This document shows, piece by piece, positions 36,572-41,268 of a stretch of 41,268 nucleotides of DNA. Source of the DNA: a virus; IMG/VR virus record IMGVR_UViG_3300037587_000413, positions 1 to 41,268 of that record, one strand, 5' to 3'. Every line of letters starts with the position of its first letter. Within the stretch, counting starts at the first letter, position 1. The position numbers and the translations under genes were made by a program. The notes under the pieces are model-generated. The model made no database searches. It saw only the letters and a list, made by a program, of their open reading frames with translations, and was not told where the DNA came from.

Positions 36572-37132
36572 ATGACACGTAAAACAAAAATAAGTTGTGA
36601 CGTTACAAGAGAGGCAGATAACCTATTAAAGGCTTTCTGCTTGAAGCACGAGCGCTCTAAAGGCTTCTTAATTGAGAAGATGATAAGAACGTATTGCGTT
36701 GAACCTGAAGTAGTAGCAAAGCCGTCTAAAGCGCCAGTAGCAAAAGTAAATAAAGAACCTGTTAAGCGGTTTGTGAAACCTGAAATATCAGACGTAATGA
36801 GTCACTTTGTCGAAAAAGGCTCTGTGATTGAAGAGGCTGAAAAATTCTTTGATTTCTACGAGTCGAAGGGTTGGGTAGTTGGTAAGTCTCCAATGAAAAA
36901 CTGGCAAGCTGCTGTCGGTAACTGGTTAAGGGGTCAAGATAGCTCTAATGTACCAGCAGGGGATAACTCTTTAAAGACTGTTGCTGATGTTTTAGCGCGA
37001 CTAGAGAAGCATCAACTAACGAGTATTAAGCAAATACCAACTAATATTAAAAAGTTTATGGATACTCAATACCGTTTAAAGAATTATCCTTCGCAAACTA
37101 TGGTGCAGTTAAAGAATATTGGTTTTGAATAA
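36572..37132 (+). CDS. RHH protein with DnaT-like C-terminal region, replication candidate
   Basis: A 186-aa protein from ATG 36572; AAAGGA precedes it. Residues 1-42 look like a ribbon-helix-helix (TRKTKISCDVTREADNLL, then SKGFLIEKMIRTY). A proline/lysine linker follows. Residues about 85-125 contain EAEKFFDFYESKGWVVGKSP and KNWQAAVGNWLR, the short module found at the end of many phage replication initiators and helicase-loading proteins. It opens the early operon. No polymerase or helicase gene is present, so this may recruit host replication enzymes. The RHH fusion is unusual. Confidence 0.6.
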   Translation: MTRKTKISCDVTREADNLLKAFCLKHERSKGFLIEKMIRTYCVEPEVVAKPSKAPVAKVNKEPVKRFVKPEISDVMSHFVEKGSVIEEAEKFFDFYESKGWVVGKSPMKNWQAAVGNWLRGQDSSNVPAGDNSLKTVADVLARLEKHQLTSIKQIPTNIKKFMDTQYRLKNYPSQTMVQLKNIGFE

Positions 37133-37155
37133 TAACTAACAGAGAGATAAATAAA

Positions 37156-37491
37156 ATGAAAGATTTAAGATTTGCAATAACAACAGACGCTCATAATTTT
37201 ATTATTAATGAATTAAGGGTACATGGTGAAAAATCAAATAATGAAGGAGAGACTTATTACAAGCCTATTGGATATTACACCACACTAGAACAGGCGCTTA
37301 CTGGCTTAGTGAGAAAAGGGCTTTTATTAGATGTTGGTGAAAATCCTATTGAAATATTAAAAGCTATCACCGCGCAACAAGAAGAAATTAAATTGGTCGT
37401 TAAAGAATTTGGCGCGTATCGTAAAGAGCAAGTTCGATTAGAAATAGAGGCTTATGAAGCTAGAAAGGCTAAAGCTGAATCAGTTAATTAA
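37156..37491 (+). CDS. Conserved phage protein
   Basis: A 111-aa protein with AGAGAG before ATG 37156. Residues 1-60 (FAITTDAHNFIINELRVHG...ETYYKPIGYYTTLEQALTGLV) match a common small phage protein that has an I/V-beta strand, a K-x-IGYY motif and an A-L helix (DUF5405-like in layout). The C-terminal third is a charged helix. Function unknown. Confidence 0.7.
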   Translation: MKDLRFAITTDAHNFIINELRVHGEKSNNEGETYYKPIGYYTTLEQALTGLVRKGLLLDVGENPIEILKAITAQQEEIKLVVKEFGAYRKEQVRLEIEAYEARKAKAESVN

Positions 37492-37507
37492 CTAAGAGGA
37501 CAGCAAT

Positions 37508-37792
37508 GTGGCACAAGCAAAAGTAAAAACAAAGTTAGAGTTTGAAGCAAAAATAACATTGGAGCTATCAGAAACAGAAGCTAAAGCTTTAAATGAAATG
37601 ACAAAATACGGCATTGATCCATTTATTAAAGGGTATAAAAAGTTCCTTGGGTCATATTATATCCAACCCCACGAAGCCGGTTTAAAGTCTTTATTTGAAA
37701 CTATTGATGATCATTTGCCTATTGAGCTTTCTAAACTGGAAAAATATAAAAAGGCAATTTGTGATGCAGATCTTGAGTTTAAATCTAGTTAA
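37508..37792 (+). CDS. Conserved phage protein
   Basis: A 94-aa protein from GTG 37508 after AGAGGA. The order LSETEAKALNEMTKYGIDPFIKGYKKFLGSYYIQPHEAGLKSLFETI is a known conserved layout in phage early regions (YG-D-F, lG..Y..PH..Gl..LF). No function known. It lies between two operon genes with short gaps. Confidence 0.7.
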   Translation: MAQAKVKTKLEFEAKITLELSETEAKALNEMTKYGIDPFIKGYKKFLGSYYIQPHEAGLKSLFETIDDHLPIELSKLEKYKKAICDADLEFKSS

Positions 37793-37806
37793 CTAAAGGA
37801 AAGAAG

Positions 37807-38043
37807 ATGACTTGTGATTTTTGTGATAATAAAGCGAAATATGCATTTATGGACGGTGAAAGAACCTGTAGCTCTTGCCTCCAAGTGTACCCAACCAACA
37901 CTAGAGATTTAAAATTAATAATTGTTGCGCTGAAAAATAAACTAAAACCATTCGAGTTAGCGGCATCAAAAATGAAAGACTTTAATCACGATAAGCCGCC
38001 GATAGTTCATGAGAAACATTGGGTTAATTTAACATCGGTATAG
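37807..38043 (+). CDS. Small zinc-ribbon-like protein
   Basis: A 78-aa protein with AAAGGAAAGAAG before ATG 37807. CDFC and CSSC are 18 residues apart and could bind one zinc. The rest is helical with a short C-terminal strand. Possibly a nucleic-acid or protein-binding accessory factor. Confidence 0.7.
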   Translation: MTCDFCDNKAKYAFMDGERTCSSCLQVYPTNTRDLKLIIVALKNKLKPFELAASKMKDFNHDKPPIVHEKHWVNLTSV

Positions 38044-38066
38044 CAGTTTAAACAATAAGGAATAAC

Positions 38067-38255
38067 ATGAAAAACTCAGAATTTAAAATTGGAAACTATG
38101 TCGTTAACGATAAAACCGGCGAAAAAGGCGAGGTTGTGATCAGTACTAAATATGTTGTTCATGTGTTAATTGACTTCGGAAGCGGTCGTGGTCGGGATTA
38201 CTTACCTAACGAAAGCGACTTATCACTAGTTAAATGGGATGGTAAAGCTAAGTAA
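38067..38255 (+). CDS. Small SH3/KOW-like protein
   Basis: A 62-aa protein from ATG 38067 with AAGGAAT upstream. KIGNYVVNDKTGEKGEVV and VHVLIDFGSGRGRDYLP look like a small beta barrel of the type that binds nucleic acid or polymerase. Not assigned further. Confidence 0.65.
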   Translation: MKNSEFKIGNYVVNDKTGEKGEVVISTKYVVHVLIDFGSGRGRDYLPNESDLSLVKWDGKAK

Positions 38256-38281
38256 TTTAATCAATAGATAAGGGGAATAGA

Positions 38282-38458
38282 ATGAAAGACCTTGCGATGT
38301 GCAAAAACGAATTTTGCCCGATGTCTGATAATTGCTGGCGGTTTAATGCTCCGTATGAGCTAGATAATCAAGAGTATTCAGATTTCAAATACGACCCTGA
38401 CACGTTTCAATGTGAGTTTTATGTCGCTATGGATGAGTTAGATTTTAAATCAGTTTAG
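38282..38458 (+). CDS. Small cysteine-rich conserved phage protein
   Basis: A 58-aa protein from ATG 38282 after AAGGGGAAT. It has four cysteines in the order C-x4-C-x6-C then a late C (CKNEFCPMSDNCWRFNAP ... QCEFYV). This layout, C..CP.S..C.R..AP plus F.C.F, is common in phage proteins and may hold a metal. Function unknown. Confidence 0.7.
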   Translation: MKDLAMCKNEFCPMSDNCWRFNAPYELDNQEYSDFKYDPDTFQCEFYVAMDELDFKSV

Positions 38459-38473
38459 ATAAGGATAGATAAG

Positions 38474-38662
38474 ATGAGACTACCAAAATTAGATTTATCA
38501 ATATTGGCCAAGATTAGCAAACAGGGTGATCTTGGTTTAGAGAAATGGTACGAAGTCGTTTGCTATCACGATAATAAATGGCATTCCTTCGCTGGTAGCG
38601 AGACATTTAACCACGGTGAGCAAGTTGTCGAATGGGCTTATTGTATAGATTTATTTAATTAG
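38474..38662 (+). CDS. Small conserved hypothetical protein
   Basis: A 62-aa protein: LDLSILAKISKQGDLGLEKWYEVVCYHDNKWHSFAGSETF then VVEWAYCIDLF. The second part is a beta hairpin with Trp. ATG 38474 follows TAGATAAGGATAGATAAG, a repeated junction. Function unknown. Confidence 0.65.
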   Translation: MRLPKLDLSILAKISKQGDLGLEKWYEVVCYHDNKWHSFAGSETFNHGEQVVEWAYCIDLFN

Positions 38663-38676
38663 ATAAGGCGATAACA

Positions 38677-38874
38677 ATGATTCAAGATAGCTTTGAATTC
38701 CCATTGACTATCTTCGAGCAAGCAACATTAGAACAGTTGATATCTTATCGTTGCAGGGATGAAGCGGATATCGAAAGGCTGACGAGTAACCCTAAAAACA
38801 TTTTAGATGCTTGGTTATCAGTTGAGAGATGGAATAAAGCGAGAATTAAACTAAATTTAAAACCTTGGAGTTAA
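38677..38874 (+). CDS. Small helical hypothetical protein
   Basis: A 65-aa protein, helical (LEQLISYRCRDEADIERLTSN, then DAWLSVERWNKARIKLNLK). ATG 38677 follows TAGATAAGG, the third copy of the junction. Function unknown. Confidence 0.65.
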   Translation: MIQDSFEFPLTIFEQATLEQLISYRCRDEADIERLTSNPKNILDAWLSVERWNKARIKLNLKPWS

Positions 38875-38910
38875 CAATGAATAATCCACTAAAGCAACAT
38901 CAAGCAAAGC

Positions 38911-39120
38911 GTGAGTAACCAAGGCCCAACAAAAGCCGAAACTCTAAATCTCATCAAGCACCATAAAATTAATTTAAACGATGGCAGCGATGAGTTAAGG
39001 CGCATTAACGATGAGTTAACCAAAGAGGTTGTGGCATTAAATAAAAGACTAGCGCTTGTTGAGGCTAGGGCTAGGTTGCATTTGGAGAGGTTGAGAGAGT
39101 ATGAGCATAAAGGACTTTAA
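38911..39120 (+). CDS. Small coiled-coil protein upstream of ninB
   Basis: A 69-aa protein from GTG 38911. A 13-codon mini-frame (38878-38919) ends in GTGAGTAA, overlapping this GTG, so translation may be coupled. Residues 22-65 are a coiled coil (DELRRINDELTKEVVALNKRLALVEARARLHLERLREY). It overlaps the ninB start by 20 bases. Confidence 0.6.
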   Translation: MSNQGPTKAETLNLIKHHKINLNDGSDELRRINDELTKEVVALNKRLALVEARARLHLERLREYEHKGL

Positions 39121-39517
39121 ACTAACGGCTAACTCAATCGGTTTGCTTATTCAGTCGATATGGAAGCTTGATTTAAACTTTGCTTACCGGGTTAATATTG
39201 TTGGCTGGCGTGAAAAGCGATCGAATGACCAAAATTCTCTTTACTGGAAATGGTTAGGAGAGATTGCACAACAGGCCCTGCATATTAGTAATGACTCTGA
39301 AATATGGCATGAGATATTTAAAAAGTTTTATTGTCCTGAAAAGGTGGTAGGTCCTGAATCAAACCCTATTATAATTAAGTCGACTAAAAAATTAGATGTC
39401 GGTGAAATGTGCTTTTACCTTAATCGTATTGAAAACTACTGTATTGATAGAGGGTATTTAATAACGATACCGCTTGAATCAGAGTACCGTGAATTAACGG
39501 ATAGACAAGTGCAATAA
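39101..39517 (+). CDS. ninB: NinB (Orf-type recombination mediator)
   Basis: A 138-aa protein matching lambda NinB/Orf. The signature YRVNIVGWREKRSNDQNSLYWKWLGEI spans residues 29-55, with the family's W-R..RS.DQN...W core. In lambda the dimer binds single-stranded DNA and helps exchange SSB for the annealing protein. It pairs functionally with ninG across the circular join and with the annealing candidate at 29195. The start overlaps the upstream gene. Confidence 0.9.
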   Translation: MSIKDFKLTANSIGLLIQSIWKLDLNFAYRVNIVGWREKRSNDQNSLYWKWLGEIAQQALHISNDSEIWHEIFKKFYCPEKVVGPESNPIIIKSTKKLDVGEMCFYLNRIENYCIDRGYLITIPLESEYRELTDRQVQ

Positions 39518-39519
39518 AC

Positions 39520-39560
39520 TTGATCTAGATCAATATGTGTTTTTCTAGTGCTGCTAATAT
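39520..39560 (+). promoter_or_regulatory. Promoter with perfect FNR-type box (copy 2)
   Basis: TTGATCTAGATCAA (39520-39533) is a perfect 14-base palindrome and a perfect match to TTGAT-N4-ATCAA. The extended -10 is TGC with TAATAT (39555-39560), again 35 bases after the box start. Box centre lies near -41 from the inferred start. The box begins three bases after the ninB stop and controls the PAPS-reductase group. Confidence 0.75.
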
Positions 39561-39592
39561 TACTACATCAGCAACGGAACGAGATAATCAAA

Positions 39593-39691
39593 ATGAAAGA
39601 TTTTCCTAAAAACCCATCAGCAGGTGTTACTTATTATATTAATGGCACTGGTTATCAATGGAATTCTATTTCAGGATGGTGGTTGGCATGA
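39593..39691 (+). CDS. Tiny Trp/Tyr-rich protein
   Basis: A 32-aa frame: FPKNPSAGVTYYINGTGYQWN then GWWL. ATG 39593 follows AACGAGATAATCAAA. PxxPxxGxTYxxNGxxYxWN-type text is found in phage fibre-like beta repeats. It overlaps the next ATG by four bases. First gene after FNR-type promoter 2. Confidence 0.5.
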   Translation: MKDFPKNPSAGVTYYINGTGYQWNSISGWWLA

Positions 39692-39924
39692 AAGCAAAAC
39701 ACATAAGTAAATTAATGCCTTGTAAGTATAATAATGATGAACTTGCATGGGTTATGCAGTTGATTGCTAGGGCTGCATTAAATGATGATTCAGAAATAAC
39801 TTTAGAATTTTCATGGGATAGGTACGACAAGCTACCTAGGTTAGATTTAATAGAGTTAGGTTATGAGATATATCTTGATCACCCGTTAAGGCCTGAAATT
39901 ATAACCATATCCGGATGGGATTAA
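39688..39924 (+). CDS. Small acidic hypothetical protein
   Basis: A 78-aa protein from ATG 39688, which overlaps the preceding stop (ATGA); a longer frame from 39658 would run into that gene. It is acidic with helix-then-strand pattern (DELAWVMQLIARAALNDDSEITLEF). It ends one base before the PAPS-reductase-like gene. Function unknown. Confidence 0.6.
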   Translation: MKAKHISKLMPCKYNNDELAWVMQLIARAALNDDSEITLEFSWDRYDKLPRLDLIELGYEIYLDHPLRPEIITISGWD

Positions 39925-39925
39925 T

Positions 39926-40906
39926 ATGGGTAATAAGCACGACTTTAAAGAAAGGCCAATTTTCTCTCAAGAGCTTTGGGATTCATTTTATTACAAAGTT
40001 TTAATGGGTGGCATGGGTGATGATACTTGTGAGTTAATAGCTGAATTATATGTCAGAGGCTTTGAGCCAGATGAAATTATATTCTGTGATACGGGTTCGG
40101 AGTTCCCACACACGTATGAATTTATAAAATACCTGCAAAATTGGTGTGAAGAAAAAAAATGGTCAAAGGTTGTTATCCTTAAAAAGTTAGATAAGTTTAA
40201 AGAGCCACTATCAGTTATCAGTATGATCAAATCACAAAATACATTGCCCGCCGCTGCATTTGGCAGCAAGTCATGCTCTTTAAGATTTAAAACTGAAACA
40301 GCAGATATGTATTTTAATAATAATCCTGATTGCTGGAAAGCATGGGGAATTGATAAGCCAAGACCTATAGTTAGAGTGTATGAAAATTCACTTGGGATTA
40401 TTGGGTGGAAAACTCAAGTAGGAAAAGGAACACCATTAAAGCAGCACACAGGCAAAATACTTAGGCTTGTTGGTATTAACTTCGATGAGCCAGAAAGAAT
40501 CAAAGGCTGGAAAAATCAACCAAAATGGACTCAAGCATTTCCTTTGTATGATTGGGAAATTGGAGAAGCAGAATCAACAGCGGTTGAAAGAGTTGGTTTA
40601 TATTATCCTGGTAAATCTAGCTGTTATGTTTGCCCGTACTTAACACATGGAGAGATAGCTATGCTGTATGATGACTATATTGAGCTTTATGATGAAACCA
40701 TAGGAATTGAGGATAACTATAGGAAGCATAATTTAATTGAATCGGCACAAGATGATCTATTTGGTGATGATAGCTTTGACAATACCGTTTTAGGGCTTGG
40801 CGGTAGAAATGGAAAAACAAGAGGTCAAATGTTAAAAGAGTACCAAGCAAACCCACAACACTATAAGCATTCAACAAACAAAAAACCTTGTGAGTGTGGC
40901 CATTAG
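39926..40906 (+). CDS. PAPS-reductase / DndC-like protein with altered PP-loop
   Basis: A 326-aa protein of the adenine-nucleotide alpha-hydrolase group. CDTGSEFPHTYEF (54-66), KSCSLRFK (115-122), GINFDEPERI (183-192), FPLYDWEIGEAE (205-216) and the zinc or Fe-S-type CYVCP (233-237) follow the order in phage PAPS-reductase-like proteins. The expected SGGxDS loop is replaced by MGGMGDDT (27-34), so ATP pyrophosphatase activity may be lost or changed. Roles in the group include sulfate reduction and DNA phosphorothioation; no dnd partner genes are seen. Confidence 0.75.
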   Translation: MGNKHDFKERPIFSQELWDSFYYKVLMGGMGDDTCELIAELYVRGFEPDEIIFCDTGSEFPHTYEFIKYLQNWCEEKKWSKVVILKKLDKFKEPLSVISMIKSQNTLPAAAFGSKSCSLRFKTETADMYFNNNPDCWKAWGIDKPRPIVRVYENSLGIIGWKTQVGKGTPLKQHTGKILRLVGINFDEPERIKGWKNQPKWTQAFPLYDWEIGEAESTAVERVGLYYPGKSSCYVCPYLTHGEIAMLYDDYIELYDETIGIEDNYRKHNLIESAQDDLFGDDSFDNTVLGLGGRNGKTRGQMLKEYQANPQHYKHSTNKKPCECGH

Positions 40907-40925
40907 CTTTCCGAACCTAAAGGAG

Positions 40926-40950
40926 TATAATAAAAGTTGATACTAATCAA
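40926..40950 (+). promoter_or_regulatory. Promoter with FNR-type box over the start site (copy 3)
   Basis: TATAAT (40926-40931) precedes TTGATACTAATCAA (40937-40950), a perfect TTGAT-N4-ATCAA palindrome. Here the box lies on the inferred start site rather than at -41, a position that would block transcription. GTAATAAATC leads to ATG 40967. The upstream -35 is poor (TTAGCT). Confidence 0.6.
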
Positions 40951-40966
40951 CCATAGGTAATAAATC

Positions 40967-41263
40967 ATGGTAGCAGCAAAGAAAACAAGCAGTAAGAAAG
41001 GTGCAAGCGTTAAGGGTGAAGGAGCAAAGGCTCGCAAGGCAATATCCAAGGCTAGAAAATCAGGAGCCACAACAAAGAATATTGCAGCAGCGGCAAATAG
41101 GGACGATAGTACGATTGCATTAATAGAGAATGGAACTATTAAAAATACACCCAAAGGATTGGCTAGCAAGATATCAAAAGCTAAAACAACATCCAAAACA
41201 CCAACTAAGAAGACCCAAGCGAGCAAGAAAAAAGCCGTGTCATCAAGGAAGAAACATAAATAA
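40967..41263 (+). CDS. Lysine-rich HTH DNA-binding protein
   Basis: A 98-aa protein, about one third Lys/Arg. Residues 1-20 are basic (VAAKKTSSKKGASVKGEG). Residues 22-66 contain KARKSGATTKNIAAAANRDDSTIALIENG, an XRE/Cro-like helix-turn-helix. Residues 68-98 are a histone-like Lys/Ser/Thr/Ala tail (KTTSKTPTKKTQASKKK). It may act as a regulator with nonspecific DNA grip, or as a nucleoid-type protein. It has an FNR-type box over its own start, so it could also be an autoregulator of that site. The gene crosses the circular join. Confidence 0.7.
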   Translation: MVAAKKTSSKKGASVKGEGAKARKAISKARKSGATTKNIAAAANRDDSTIALIENGTIKNTPKGLASKISKAKTTSKTPTKKTQASKKKAVSSRKKHK

Positions 41264-41268
41264 TCACA
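41142..41268. repeat. Terminal direct repeat, right copy (assembly overlap)
   Basis: Identical to bases 1-127. See left copy. After removal the genome is 41,141 bp and the HTH gene is followed directly by the terminator at 138-164. Confidence 0.95.

Noticed and set aside
1-41268. CRISPR array, integrase, transposase, reverse transcriptase or diversity-generating element
   Set aside because: No spaced direct repeats, no tyrosine or serine recombinase motifs, no DDE set and no YxDD reverse transcriptase were seen, despite the capsid similarity to BPP-1.

Overview
The window is one complete, circularly assembled genome of a tailed phage with a short-tail (podovirus) plan. The first 127 bases repeat exactly as the last 127 bases (1-127 = 41142-41268), so the unique circle is 41,141 bp. 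A short identical overlap like this is normally a k-mer assembly join, not a true terminal repeat. The head genes resemble the epsilon15/BPP-1 lineage: a 338-aa capsid protein and a Bbp16-like cement protein. Packaging, neck and ejection genes resemble P22 (gp3-like small terminase, gp10-like stabilisation protein, three ejection-type proteins). The DNA is AT-rich (about 60 % by eye). FNR-type promoter boxes, NinB/NinG, a Lom-like barrel and a Gram-negative 3-TM holin point to a gammaproteobacterial host, perhaps marine, but no host can be named from sequence alone. No integrase or clear CI repressor is visible, so there is no positive evidence of lysogeny.

Layout. (1) From 36.5 kb across the join to 3.4 kb, plus strand: an early/accessory operon of many small genes. 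It holds a ribbon-helix-helix protein with a DnaT-like C-terminus, NinB, a PAPS-reductase-like protein, a lysine-rich HTH protein and NinG. (2) 25.0 to 3.4 kb, minus strand: the late block. In transcription order this is holin-like and other membrane proteins, terminases, portal, a Bbp-type small protein, scaffold, capsid, cement, adaptor, gp10-like stabiliser, small virion proteins, three ejection proteins, a tailspike with a glycerophosphodiester phosphodiesterase (GDPD) domain, fibre accessory proteins, and an exported outer-membrane barrel. A five-gene plus-strand cassette (18.3-19.4 kb) interrupts the block. (3) 25.3-31.1 kb, minus strand: small membrane proteins, a C5 cytosine methyltransferase, a DUF5675 protein, and a probable recombination pair (coiled-coil protein plus single-strand annealing candidate). 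(4) 31.2-32.8 kb, plus strand: tiny translationally coupled genes ending in a winged-helix protein, starting from a divergent promoter pair. (5) 32.8-36.5 kb, minus strand: regulators, a lambda-type protein phosphatase, a peptide deformylase and small proteins, interrupted by about 0.7 kb of highly structured non-coding DNA.

The strongest unexpected signals are these. Three copies of a TTGAT-N4-ATCAA palindrome (the FNR consensus) sit between genes, two of them at the same spacing from an extended -10 (centre near -41) and one overlapping a predicted start site. The 34.7-35.4 kb region holds a tRNA-like element with D-arm and T-arm but no anticodon arm, inside a long inverted repeat and flanked by interleaved complementary segments. 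Two small genes are each broken by a -1 shift at an A5 run. A short leader sequence recurs in front of unrelated genes on both strands.
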